This document shows positions 51,489-60,104 of a DNA stretch of 64,000 nucleotides, piece by piece (the stretch's first letter is position 1; every line of letters begins with the position of its first letter). Made by a program: the position numbers and the translations under genes. The notes under the pieces are model-generated. The model saw nothing but the letters and a program-made list of their open reading frames with translations, was not told the DNA's origin and did no database searches. Source of the stretch: Lactimicrobium massiliense (GTDB lineage Bacteria > Bacillota_I > Bacilli_A > Erysipelotrichales > Erysipelotrichaceae); assembly GCF_900343155.1 (NCBI RefSeq), contig NZ_OUNG01000002.1, positions 310,001 to 374,000 on the forward strand. The letters are read 5' to 3'.

Positions 51489-53062
51489 ACTCTTGCCTTA
51501 AGGATCTTGTCCATCTGCCGTTTGGAGATGATCTGGTGGTCGGTGCGGAAACCGGCATTGTCATGCAAAAGATCGGTCAGATCTGTACGGGTATACAGCG
51601 GTACATAGCCTTCCGACTGGATCTTCATGAAGTTCATGCGGCGCAATTGCTCGAGTACTTCGCCAGAACGGCCGAACATATCCAGCCGCTTTACAAGGGC
51701 AGACACAACCGTCAGTGTGCAGAAGCATGTGATGAAGTGAGCCTGGATCTCATCACTCAGCGGGATGCCGTCGGTATTGTCTGGGATTTCCATGCTCAGG
51801 ATGCGGAAGATGTTATGCGCATTGGAACGGGTATCTTCCATCTTGATGATGTCCTTTGCCGGAATCTCTGTGTTGGTGACATAGACGGCAATGCCATCGG
51901 CATAGCTTGGCATATTGGCTGACTGCTGGAAGAGCAGCGGATCACCGCCTCGCAGCATGTTGAGTTCCCGTTCCAGGCGCTCAATCGTGCCATAGTGATT
52001 GGAGTAGGTAATGATGACTCTGCGCAGTCCGCCAGGGGCACGTACCTGCATTTCTTTGTAATAGAAACGAGATGGATTGGTGATTTCACTTTCTTTGCGC
52101 AGTTTGCTCAGATCAAACAGGCCGGCAGTGTCCGAACGGGACCAGCCGGTGGGATCCTGGGCAGCGCGCTTTTCTTCATCCCGCATGTTGTCATAGTTCA
52201 GCCGCATGATGTAGCCATTGGGAATGCCCCAGTCTTTGAAGGTGGTACTGGCACCGGAGACGATGCCGCTGTCGGTAAAGGAAATGGCCTGCGAAGTGCG
52301 GAAGGCATCACGCAGCTGCTTTTCCAGTCTTGTCTGCGGTACTTCCTTGAGATGCTCAGGGTTGATGGAGTAGCAGATCGGCATGAAGTTGCCGTCAAAA
52401 TACAGGTCCATCGGAATAACCGGCAGCTGCCTGCCTTTGATGGTGCCGGCTTCATACAGACAGGTGGTCGCATCAAAGTACAGTGTAGAAGTGCTGTGGC
52501 CGAAGATTCTTCTGGTATTGGCATAGGCTGTTTCCTGAATGCGGTCAGCTTCTTCAGCCAGAACTTCTGTGGCACGGATGATCTGGCGCGGCGTGAAATC
52601 CGGCTGTTCGATGAACAGACGGGACGCATCATACAGCGGCATGCCGGCATCCGGATAAATCAGACGGCTGTAGATCATGCGTGACAGAATCGCATCCAGA
52701 TTGTAATTCAGATGATGGCGCCGCTGGATATCCTTGCAGAGCTGCGGGAAACCAAGCGTGTTGTAAACCTGCTGCAGAAACAGATAGCCGCCATTGAACG
52801 TGCGCTGCTCATTCTTCTCAATCTGCTTGACCGGTGAGTATTTTTCCGTCACTTCACGGCGCTCTTCCTTCTCCAGCCGGTTCATCTCTTCAATGTGTTT
52901 CTTAGCCCAGGCAATCGGATCTTCCCCATTCAGCTTTTCCTGCAGTTCCTCCACCGTGCCAAGCTTCTCGACAATCTTGGTCGAATGAAAGCCGTTGCTG
53001 TATGTGGATTTCAACACATACAGAGACGTAGAATTTTTTGATTTGGACATCCCCAGGTGCAT
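51485..53062 (-). CDS. IS1634-like transposase, degenerate and without an IS end
   Basis: 525 residues from ATG 53062 with SD GGGGAGGTG. N-terminal region as in IS1634/IS1549 transposases (TSLYVLKSTYSNGFHSTKIV). First Asp in LYFDATTCLYE, second Asp in ISFTDSGIVSG. The last block, usually W-x-IE-x-FR, reads DTRSNAHNIFRILSME, so the third acidic residue is missing. There is no room for a terminal repeat at the 3' end, as its stop overlaps the HAD stop. It is a remnant or a domesticated transposase gene with a still open reading frame and good ribosome site. Confidence 0.8.
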   Translation of the reverse strand: MHLGMSKSKNSTSLYVLKSTYSNGFHSTKIVEKLGTVEELQEKLNGEDPIAWAKKHIEEMNRLEKEERREVTEKYSPVKQIEKNEQRTFNGGYLFLQQVYNTLGFPQLCKDIQRRHHLNYNLDAILSRMIYSRLIYPDAGMPLYDASRLFIEQPDFTPRQIIRATEVLAEEADRIQETAYANTRRIFGHSTSTLYFDATTCLYEAGTIKGRQLPVIPMDLYFDGNFMPICYSINPEHLKEVPQTRLEKQLRDAFRTSQAISFTDSGIVSGASTTFKDWGIPNGYIMRLNYDNMRDEEKRAAQDPTGWSRSDTAGLFDLSKLRKESEITNPSRFYYKEMQVRAPGGLRRVIITYSNHYGTIERLERELNMLRGGDPLLFQQSANMPSYADGIAVYVTNTEIPAKDIIKMEDTRSNAHNIFRILSMEIPDNTDGIPLSDEIQAHFITCFCTLTVVSALVKRLDMFGRSGEVLEQLRRMNFMKIQSEGYVPLYTRTDLTDLLHDNAGFRTDHQIISKRQMDKILKARV

Positions 53063-53078
53063 ACCTTCACCTCCCCAA

Positions 53079-53139
53079 TATTATTACATTCATATATTAC
53101 ACCATTTCAAAATAAAATACTCAAAAAAGTAATAATATC
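53079..53139. repeat. 10-bp perfect inverted repeat upstream of the IS1634-like gene
   Basis: ATATTATTAC (53079-53088) and GTAATAATAT (53130-53139) flank an A/T-rich 41-bp stretch that holds the likely promoter. Could be an operator or the remnant of one IS end. Confidence 0.5.
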
Positions 53140-53241
53140 ATGACACTCACAATAATGGGATAACACGTAGTGTGCATGATATGGAGTATGTTTGGAAGAC
53201 AGGTGGAAATGCTACAATGGTGCACGATAAGGGGAAAATGC

Positions 53242-54102
53242 ATGAAATACTACCTGTGTGCCATACTTGCCATCTTTTTCTGGAGTTCATCGGTGATTGC
53301 CACCAAGATTGCCTATGCATCCATTACGCCGATCCTGCTGTGCCTGATCCGCTTTGCCATTTCTTCTGTATTGATGATGGTGGTTTTTTTGTTCCGCAAG
53401 AACAGGGTGCATATTGCAAAGCAGGACTTAAAGCCGGTTCTTGTTTCCGCAATTCTGGGTATCAGTGTGTACTACGCACTGGAGAATGTGGCCCTGGCAA
53501 AGACTTCGGCATCCGATGCCTCCTTAATTGAAGCTGCTTTCCCTGCCTTAACCGCACTAGTGGGACTTGTCGTCTATCGGGAACGGCCATCGAAAAGAAT
53601 GCTGGCAGGCATTGCAGCATCCATCATCGGAGTCGCGGTATTGACCCAGTTTGATCCTGGGCAGTCATCCTCCCTTCTCGGCGATTTGTTATTACTCTTT
53701 GACGGCTTCCTGTGGGGCTTCTATAACTATGAGACCAAGTCGATCTCCCACAAATATGATTCTTTTACACTGACCATGTATCAATGTGCCATCGGGACAG
53801 TCTTCTTTGTGCCGATGCTGGCATTGGAAAAACCAGTTCTGACAAATATCACGCCTGCCTTTATCCTTACCCTTCTGTATCTCAGCACGGCGTGCTCACT
53901 AGGTGCCTTACTGCTGTATAACTATGGCTTAAAGGGGATGAAGGCATCCACAGCTGCAGTCATCATGAACCTGATGCCGATCTTTGGCGTGCTGCTCTCC
54001 TGGGGTATCCTGCATGAAACCATCACACGCAGAAAACTGATCGGCGGTGCCATTATTCTGCTTGGCGTCTGGATTTCGACAACAAGAGATAAGGCAGCGT
54101 AA
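53242..54102 (+). CDS. EamA/DMT-family transporter
   Basis: 286 residues from ATG 53242 (MKYYLCAILAIFFWSS) with SD AAGGGG; extended -10 TGC-TACAAT at 53213-53218. Ten helices in two EamA repeats: AIFFWSSSVIATKIAYASITPILLC in the first, and ISHKYDSFTLTMYQCAIG plus AAVIMNLMPIFGVLLSWGIL in the second. Drug/metabolite transporter of unknown substrate (amino acids, sugars or nucleosides are usual). No partner gene in the immediate operon; a convergent gene does not follow and the transketolase operon starts 146 bp downstream. Confidence 0.9.
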   Translation: MKYYLCAILAIFFWSSSVIATKIAYASITPILLCLIRFAISSVLMMVVFLFRKNRVHIAKQDLKPVLVSAILGISVYYALENVALAKTSASDASLIEAAFPALTALVGLVVYRERPSKRMLAGIAASIIGVAVLTQFDPGQSSSLLGDLLLLFDGFLWGFYNYETKSISHKYDSFTLTMYQCAIGTVFFVPMLALEKPVLTNITPAFILTLLYLSTACSLGALLLYNYGLKGMKASTAAVIMNLMPIFGVLLSWGILHETITRRKLIGGAIILLGVWISTTRDKAA

Positions 54103-54248
54103 AAGAGAAATCATGCCATTCAGAAATGACAGCTTTCCATCTATTGCGCATCATATGATTGTGCCTGCAGTCATGTGAGTATTTTGCCAATGCTGTCAAG
54201 TTTGTGGTTGTGTGTTAGAATATTGCCGATATGGAGGGTCTATAAAAG

Positions 54249-55070
54249 ATGGATCAGAGCGAGCTGCAGCAGCATGCACATAACATTCGGGTGAATATCA
54301 TTCGTGAGGTGTATGCCGGCAAGTCGGGACATCCGGGTGGATCTTTGTCTGCCGCGGATCTTCTGACGGTTCTTTACTTCAATGTCATGGACATCAATAA
54401 GGATAACGTTGGCACGATTGACCGTGACCGGTTTGTTCTCTCAAAGGGGCATGCGGCTCCCCTGCTGTATGCGGTACTGGCAGAGAAAGGCTTTCTTCCT
54501 GAAGAAGAGCTTCTGACGATCCGCCACCTGCATTCCCGCCTGCAGGGACATCCGGATATGAATGACCTGGATGGCATTGATATGAGTACAGGCTCTTTGG
54601 GCCAGGGTGTTGCGGCTGCTGTAGGCATGGCACTTGCCAACCGCCTGGACAAGAATGACCATCGCATTTATACACTGCTTGGTGATGGTGAGTGTGAGGA
54701 AGGCGAAGTGTGGGAGGCTGCCATGGCAGCTGCCCATTACAAGCTGGACAATCTGTGTGCGATCATTGATAACAATGGTCTGCAGATCGATGGCAAGGTA
54801 TCTGATGTCATCGGACCGGAGCCGTTTGCACCGAAGTTTGCGGCCTTTGGCTGGAATACGATCGAGATTGACGGCCACAATTATGATGAGATCCAGAAGG
54901 CTTTTGATGCCGCAAAGGCATGTAAGGGCAAGCCTACCTGCATCATTGCCCATACAATCAAGGGCAAGGGTGTTTCCTACATGGAGAACCAGGTTGGCTG
55001 GCATGGCAAGGCACCGAATGAAGAGCAGTACCATGAGGCAATGAGAGAACTGGGGGTTGAGAAGGCATGA
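54249..55070 (+). CDS. Transketolase, N-terminal subunit
   Basis: 273 residues: the thiamine-diphosphate (PP) domain of a split transketolase. Motifs [53 protein letters not shown] and the ThDP motif [30 protein letters not shown]. Extended -10 TGT-TAGAAT near 54215. It transfers two-carbon units between sugar phosphates with the C-terminal subunit encoded next to it; the genes overlap by 4 bp. Split transketolase is common in anaerobic Firmicutes and Archaea. Confidence 0.95.
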   Translation: MDQSELQQHAHNIRVNIIREVYAGKSGHPGGSLSAADLLTVLYFNVMDINKDNVGTIDRDRFVLSKGHAAPLLYAVLAEKGFLPEEELLTIRHLHSRLQGHPDMNDLDGIDMSTGSLGQGVAAAVGMALANRLDKNDHRIYTLLGDGECEEGEVWEAAMAAAHYKLDNLCAIIDNNGLQIDGKVSDVIGPEPFAPKFAAFGWNTIEIDGHNYDEIQKAFDAAKACKGKPTCIIAHTIKGKGVSYMENQVGWHGKAPNEEQYHEAMRELGVEKA

Positions 55071-55990
55071 AGGCAACACGTGAAGCATATGGTGAGGAGC
55101 TGGCAAAGCTCGTTGCCGAGAATCCGAAGATTGTTGTGCTGGATGCCGATCTGGCCGGCAGCACCAAGAGTGCCATGGCTGGCAAGGTGGCCCCGGAACG
55201 TTTCTTTGATATGGGTATTGCCGAGCAGGATATGATCGGCACGGCAGCTGGTCTTGCGGCCAGCGGCTATATTCCATTTGCCAGCACATTTGCCATGTTT
55301 GCGACCGGCAGATGCTGGGAACAGATCCGCAACAGTGTTGCCTATCCGCATCTGAATGTGAAGATTGCTGGTTCCCATGCCGGCATCACCGTTGGTGAAG
55401 ACGGCTGCACACATCAGGCCATTGAGGATATTGCCATCATGCGTGCCATCACTGGTCTGGCTGTGTTCTGTCCGTGTGACCAGTATGAGACCAAGGCAGT
55501 GGTAGACTATGCGGCTGCCTATGATGGACCATGCTATATCCGTCTTGGCAGATCCAAGGTGGAGGATTTCTATACACCGGACACAAAGTTTGATATTACC
55601 AAGGTCAATGTGCTGCGCCATGGCCACCAGAAGATTTCGGTATTCGCAACAGGTCTGATGGTACAGTCCAGCATGAAGGCGGCAGACATTCTGGCAAAGA
55701 AGGGTATTGATTTGACGGTGGTGGATGTATGCTCATTGAAGCCGGCGGATGAAGAAGGTATTGTCAAGGTACTGGAAGAGAGTGAGAAGGTGTTCACGGT
55801 TGAGGAACATTCCGTGATTGGCGGCCTTGGTTCTCTGATCAGTGATATTGCCAGTGAGTCCTGCCCGCGCTTCATTCATCATATCGGCATGTATGGCTTT
55901 GCCGAGAGTGCTGCAGCGGATGTTCTGCTGCATGAATATCAGCTGGATGGTGAGGGCGTTGCCAGCCAGATTGAGCAGTTCCTGCTTTGA
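55067..55990 (+). CDS. Transketolase, C-terminal subunit
   Basis: 307 residues: pyrimidine-binding domain ([31 protein letters not shown] with the catalytic Glu) and C-terminal transketolase domain ([32 protein letters not shown]). The start overlaps the N-terminal subunit by 4 bp. Its operon terminator appears to have been moved 2.1 kb downstream by the IS605-type element inserted right after the stop codon (see 58097-58116). Confidence 0.95.
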   Translation: MKATREAYGEELAKLVAENPKIVVLDADLAGSTKSAMAGKVAPERFFDMGIAEQDMIGTAAGLAASGYIPFASTFAMFATGRCWEQIRNSVAYPHLNVKIAGSHAGITVGEDGCTHQAIEDIAIMRAITGLAVFCPCDQYETKAVVDYAAAYDGPCYIRLGRSKVEDFYTPDTKFDITKVNVLRHGHQKISVFATGLMVQSSMKAADILAKKGIDLTVVDVCSLKPADEEGIVKVLEESEKVFTVEEHSVIGGLGSLISDIASESCPRFIHHIGMYGFAESAAADVLLHEYQLDGEGVASQIEQFLL

Positions 55991-56240
55991 GTGTCAACTA
56001 CCCGCGGCTGAAGCCGCAGGCTTGAAGGAACATCAGCACATGCATAGCGTGCGCTGACGCACTCCAACTTACCCTGATACAGCTGACTCGCTTATCTGCC
56101 GCAGCAGGTAAGTGGAGGTCTGCCAGTGAGAGGGCGGTTTTCATAGTGAGTTGCCAAACTATGAGGGCAGAAACGTACTGCCCATACCGCTGATCAGCGG
56201 ATATCTATCGCAATGTCGGATTCCTGTAGTAAGGCAAGAC
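55991..56240 (-). ncRNA. Predicted omega RNA and right end of IS605-like element 2
   Basis: Minus strand, overlapping the tnpB 3' end and running to the right-end hairpin GCGGCT-GA-AGCCGC (56004-56017), the subterminal imperfect palindrome typical of IS200/IS605 ends. The guide should begin within a few bases beyond 55991 and match the end of the transketolase gene on the minus strand. Extent estimated. Confidence 0.55.
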
Positions 56241-57489
56241 CGGCATTTTTAATATTGATGGCGGCGTTATGATCGCGTACATGGTGTGTGCCGCACATTG
56301 GGCACACCCATTCTTCCTGTCCCAGTACGATTCTGTTGTCGTCTGACATAACACAGCCGCATGACGAGCAGGTCTGTGTCGTGTTTCTGGGATCGACAAG
56401 CAGACATATCTTTCCGCGTTTGGAAGCTGTGCTTTGCAACTCAGTCAGAAAAGTTCTCCATCCACTATCTGAGATTGCCTTTGCCAATTTGTGGTTCTTT
56501 TTCAAATTTTGAACTTTGAGATCCTCGGCAAACAAATAGTCGTGGCTTTTGACTTCTTTGTCTGCTGTACATCTGATAAAGTCCAATCTCTGATTTGCCA
56601 CATGACGATGGCATTTGGCCAGTTTGAGACGTGCTTTCTGGTAATTTCTGCACGTACGATAGTCTCGGCCATCTCGTCTGGCAGCTTCGTACTTTCGTGA
56701 AAGGGCACGCTGCGCTTTGCGCAACTTCTTTTCTGCCTGTTTCAGATAACGCGGTGATTCGATCACACAGCCATCACTGTCCATCAGAAAGTTAGAAAGA
56801 TTCAGATCCATGCCTGCCGCTCTGCCAGTTCTGACATAAGCAGTATGAAATGGTTCGTCTGATGCCAGAGCAAGCGAAATATAGCAGTCTCCACACGCAT
56901 CCATCCTGATGGCAACAGTACCAATGCGTGTTTCTGCAACACGATTCAGCAGCGCATCAATCAGCTTACGGGAACCTTTCATGCGGATCGTACCAAGCAT
57001 CGGCAGCACAAGATGATTCCTGTCTGTAAAGCGTACGCTTCCTTCGTACAGGCCGACAACGTGTGGAACGGTATTCAACTTCTTTCCGGCATAATGATTG
57101 CTGGTCTGATAGCAATACGTGTTGTCAAACTTGTGGAATGTTGGAATACTGGTTCCTTTCACTTTTCTGAACTGATTCCACGCCCGCTTATAGTTCATAA
57201 TGGCATGAAGTACCATGTCTGAATCGCAGTCCCACAAGAAAGGAATTGCATTCTTGATAGATTTTGCATCACCATATGCAGATGCCAGATATGCAAGCCT
57301 TTCTGTGTCTGTTGGAGACAGTGATGCACTTTTTCTCAGACGGAACATCTCATTGTGCACAGCCACCAGACGATTGTATACAAAGCGTGAGGCGCCGCCG
57401 TTCATGCGAATCATTGCCTTTTGTCGATCAGACGGATATACACGCATCTGCAGTCCAATATGGAACATGTAATCAGACATCTTCTTCAT
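56194..57489 (-). CDS. tnpB: TnpB RNA-guided nuclease (IS200/IS605 type), element 2
   Basis: 431 residues from ATG 57489 (MKKMSDYMFHIGLQMRVYPS); the -10 TATAAT on the minus strand ends 6 nt before it with no SD, another leaderless candidate. The RuvC residues are all present: GMDLNLSNF (Asp), FAEDLKVQNLKKN (Glu), VRDHNAAINI (Asp). A canonical zinc finger CSSCG ... CPMCG lies before the last motif. Length normal. It is a different TnpB subfamily from the copy at 37911-39296, which lacks the cysteines. Confidence 0.93.
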   Translation of the reverse strand: MKKMSDYMFHIGLQMRVYPSDRQKAMIRMNGGASRFVYNRLVAVHNEMFRLRKSASLSPTDTERLAYLASAYGDAKSIKNAIPFLWDCDSDMVLHAIMNYKRAWNQFRKVKGTSIPTFHKFDNTYCYQTSNHYAGKKLNTVPHVVGLYEGSVRFTDRNHLVLPMLGTIRMKGSRKLIDALLNRVAETRIGTVAIRMDACGDCYISLALASDEPFHTAYVRTGRAAGMDLNLSNFLMDSDGCVIESPRYLKQAEKKLRKAQRALSRKYEAARRDGRDYRTCRNYQKARLKLAKCHRHVANQRLDFIRCTADKEVKSHDYLFAEDLKVQNLKKNHKLAKAISDSGWRTFLTELQSTASKRGKICLLVDPRNTTQTCSSCGCVMSDDNRIVLGQEEWVCPMCGTHHVRDHNAAINIKNAGLALLQESDIAIDIR

Positions 57490-57566
57490 GTTATAATTAT
57501 AACACATATATATTGCTTATTATATATGGTATACATATGATATATAAAACAAAAAAGAGGATACAT

Positions 57567-58049
57567 ATGAAGAGACATATAGATCGAATCGAAGATGCCA
57601 TTTATGAACGTGGATATGTGTATAATCTGCACTTTCATATTATCTGGTGTACGAAGTACCGTAATCCATGGTTTACAACGCCTGAGCTTGTGAATGAGAT
57701 GAAAGATATTCTGCAAAGTCTTGCAAAGCAGGCAGATGTAAACATTCAGGAAATGGAAGTGATGCCAGAATATATCCATTTGCTGTGCAGTTTCAAACCG
57801 AAGTACAGCATTACTGATGTGGTAAAAAACCTGAAAGGAGCGTCTGCCAGACTGTTTCTGAAAGCACATCCGGAAATCAGGAAAGCGATGTTCTGGGGTG
57901 ATAAGCTATGGGCGCCAAGCTATTATGTTGGCAGTGTTGGCAACATGAGCAAAGAAACAGTAAAACGGTATATCCAGAATCAGTATGATGGCAAAGGTGG
58001 AGATCACTCACCTGCAAGAGAAAAGGAAAGCAATTCCTCCCGGCAATGA
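57567..58049 (+). CDS. tnpA: IS200-type transposase TnpA with altered HUH motif
   Basis: 160 residues from ATG 57567 (MKRHIDRIEDAIYERG), with SD AAGAGG. Y1 transposase fold: VYNLHFHIIWCTKYRNPWF opens the domain. The metal-binding HUH block, normally HVHLL, reads MPEYIHLLCSFKP, so the first His is Tyr. The nucleophile Tyr in SKETVKRYIQNQYDGK is present. The longer C-terminal tail (HSPAREKESNSSRQ) runs into the terminal hairpin of the element. Either this copy is weak or dead for transposition, or Tyr can substitute; see findings. Confidence 0.88.
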   Translation: MKRHIDRIEDAIYERGYVYNLHFHIIWCTKYRNPWFTTPELVNEMKDILQSLAKQADVNIQEMEVMPEYIHLLCSFKPKYSITDVVKNLKGASARLFLKAHPEIRKAMFWGDKLWAPSYYVGSVGNMSKETVKRYIQNQYDGKGGDHSPAREKESNSSRQ

Positions 58050-58096
58050 ATTGCCGGGATTCCTTGCTTTATTCTTCATTGAAAGAGTCTGTCCGG

Positions 58097-58116
58097 TGGC
58101 TGCCGGGCAGCTTTTT
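58097..58116 (+). terminator. Terminator-like hairpin, probably the displaced transketolase terminator
   Basis: GCTGC, loop CGG, GCAGC followed by TTTTTT. It lies outside element 2, where the original 3' flank of the transketolase gene should be. Confidence 0.6.
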
Positions 58117-58185
58117 TCTTCTTTTGCGTTGTAAAACGGATGGACACGACCTTTGTGAAATGTTGGTGATCTAACTGTATTGCTG

Positions 58186-58278
58186 TTGATATTTGACGGG
58201 AAAAGGGTTTACAATAACGCATGCAGTTTTATTGCGGAAGTAATTCCGCATTGAGGGGAAATGATCCCCGCTTTTTCT
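58186..58278 (+). promoter_or_regulatory. Promoter and hairpin leader of the ABC exporter operon
   Basis: -35 TTGATA (58186-58191), 18-bp spacer, -10 TACAAT (58210-58215). The leader then folds into TGCGGAA-GTAA-TTCCGCA (58233-58250) and GGGGA/TCCCC followed by GC-TTTTT (58255-58276), a small terminator. The coding start is 50 nt further (58329, SD AAAGGAG), so premature termination control is possible. Confidence 0.5.
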
Positions 58279-58328
58279 TTATGAGGGAGCGGCTGTATGA
58301 TTAGATTTATACAGGGAAAGGAGTATGT

Positions 58329-60104
58329 ATGATTAAAACACTTCTGAAGAGTCTGCGTGAGTATACGCGGGCAACGATCCTGACACCGGTGTTTGTGACT
58401 GGCGAGGTAATCTGTGAAGCTCTGATTCCGTTTCTGATTGCCATGCTTGTCAATGACATCAAGGCTGGGGCGGGACTGAATGTGATCGTCGGCTATGCCT
58501 GGAAGATGCTCTTGCTGGCATTTGCGTCTTTGTTCTGTGGCTGGATGGCGGGCATTTACTGTGCTGACAGTGCCTGCGGCTTTGCCAAGAACCTGCGCCA
58601 TGATGTTTTCTACAACATCCAGAGTTTCTCATTTGCAAACATTGACCAGTTTTCATCTGCCTCTTTGGTGACCAGACTGACCACGGATATCAATAATGTA
58701 CAGATGGCATTCATGATGATTATCCGTACTGCCATCAGAGCGCCGATGAACCTGATTTTCTCTTTCATCATGGCATATATGATGGGCGGCAGGATGTCTT
58801 TTATCTTTCTGATCGTTATTCCTTTCCTCGGTCTTGGCTTGTATATTGTGGCAAAGTCTGCCATGCCGTTATTCCGCAAAGGCTTCCCGAAGTATGATGC
58901 TCTGAATGAATCCGTGGAGGAAAATGTTACTGGCATCCGGGTAGTGAAATCCTATGTGCGTGAAGATTATGAGGAAAAGAAGTTTGATCATGCTTCACAG
59001 GAAATTCAGAAAATTTTCACCAAAGCAGAACGCATTCTTGCCTGGAACAACCCGCTGATGCAGGTTGCCATCTATAGCGTCATGCTGTTTGTGCTTTCGG
59101 TTGGATCCAAAACGGTCATTCTCTCTCATGGACAGGCATTCGATGTCGGACAGTTTTCCACTATGCTGACGTATTCTTTCCAAATTCTTGTCTCACTGAT
59201 GATGCTGTCGATGATCTTTGTCATGATTACTTTCTCTGCTGAGAGTGCTGAAAGAATTGCGGAAGTGCTTAAGGCGAAGAGCACGTTGACTTCGCCGGCA
59301 CATCCGGTCATGGAGGTCAAGGATGGTTCCATTGACTTTGACAATGTTGCGTTCAAGTACAATCCGCTGGCTGACCGCCATGTGCTGGATCATATTGAAC
59401 TGCATATCAGGTCTGGTGAGACGATCGGTATTATTGGCGGTACTGGTTCGTCCAAGTCATCGCTTGTTTCTCTGATTCCGCGTTTGTATGATGCCACGGA
59501 AGGCACGGTGCGGGTTGGCAAGGAAGATGTGCGCAATTATGATCTGAAGGTGCTGCGTGATGCCGTTGCCATGGTGCTGCAGAAGAATGTGCTGTTCTCT
59601 GGTACGATTGCGGACAATCTGCGCTGGGGCAATCCGGATGCGACGGATGAGCAGATCAAAGAGGCGTGTCATCTTGCCTGTGCGGATGAGTTTATCAATC
59701 AGTTCCCGGATGGCTACAATACCCGCATTGAGCAGGGCGGCACGAATGTGTCCGGCGGTCAGAAGCAGCGTCTGTGTATTGCCAGAGCGCTTCTGAAGAA
59801 GCCGAAGATTCTGATTATGGATGATTCTACCAGTGCGGTTGATACAAAGACGGATGCCATGATCCGCAAGGCAATGAAGGAATATATTCCGGAAACGACC
59901 AAGATTATCATTGCCCAGCGTACTTCTTCGGTGGAGGACGCTGACAGGATTATTGTTCTGGATGATGGCAAGATCAATGCCATCGGTACCTCTGAGGAAC
60001 TGCTGAAAACGAATAAGATTTATCAGGAAGTTTATACATCGCAGAACAAGGCGGGCACGGAAACGGTGTCGCCTGCTGCAAAGGAGGTGCCCGCAAATGC
60101 GTAA
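58329..60104 (+). CDS. ABC exporter, half-transporter 1 (heterodimeric)
   Basis: 591 residues: six-helix ABC exporter domain (about 1-310) and ATPase (about 330-570). Walker A is GGTGSSKSS (Ser in place of the usual Gly before Lys), Q-loop, signature NVSGGQKQRL, Walker B ILIMDDSTSAVD with Asp-Ser instead of Asp-Glu, and the H-loop reads AQRTSSV rather than AHR. So the canonical catalytic Glu and His are replaced, the normal asymmetry of the degenerate-site half in heterodimeric exporters (as in TM287, BmrC-type). Pairs with the next gene (8-bp overlap). Confidence 0.93.
   Translation: MIKTLLKSLREYTRATILTPVFVTGEVICEALIPFLIAMLVNDIKAGAGLNVIVGYAWKMLLLAFASLFCGWMAGIYCADSACGFAKNLRHDVFYNIQSFSFANIDQFSSASLVTRLTTDINNVQMAFMMIIRTAIRAPMNLIFSFIMAYMMGGRMSFIFLIVIPFLGLGLYIVAKSAMPLFRKGFPKYDALNESVEENVTGIRVVKSYVREDYEEKKFDHASQEIQKIFTKAERILAWNNPLMQVAIYSVMLFVLSVGSKTVILSHGQAFDVGQFSTMLTYSFQILVSLMMLSMIFVMITFSAESAERIAEVLKAKSTLTSPAHPVMEVKDGSIDFDNVAFKYNPLADRHVLDHIELHIRSGETIGIIGGTGSSKSSLVSLIPRLYDATEGTVRVGKEDVRNYDLKVLRDAVAMVLQKNVLFSGTIADNLRWGNPDATDEQIKEACHLACADEFINQFPDGYNTRIEQGGTNVSGGQKQRLCIARALLKKPKILIMDDSTSAVDTKTDAMIRKAMKEYIPETTKIIIAQRTSSVEDADRIIVLDDGKINAIGTSEELLKTNKIYQEVYTSQNKAGTETVSPAAKEVPANA

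Larger units (their letters stand above)
55991..58066. mobile_element. IS605-like element 2 (tnpB and tnpA, divergent)
   Basis: Bounded by hairpin GCGGCT/AGCCGC (56004-56017) on the left and TCCCGGCAA/TTGCCGGGA (58038-58059) on the right; tnpB on the minus strand and tnpA on the plus strand, starts 78 bp apart. Ends are estimated to within about 15 bp. Confidence 0.8.
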
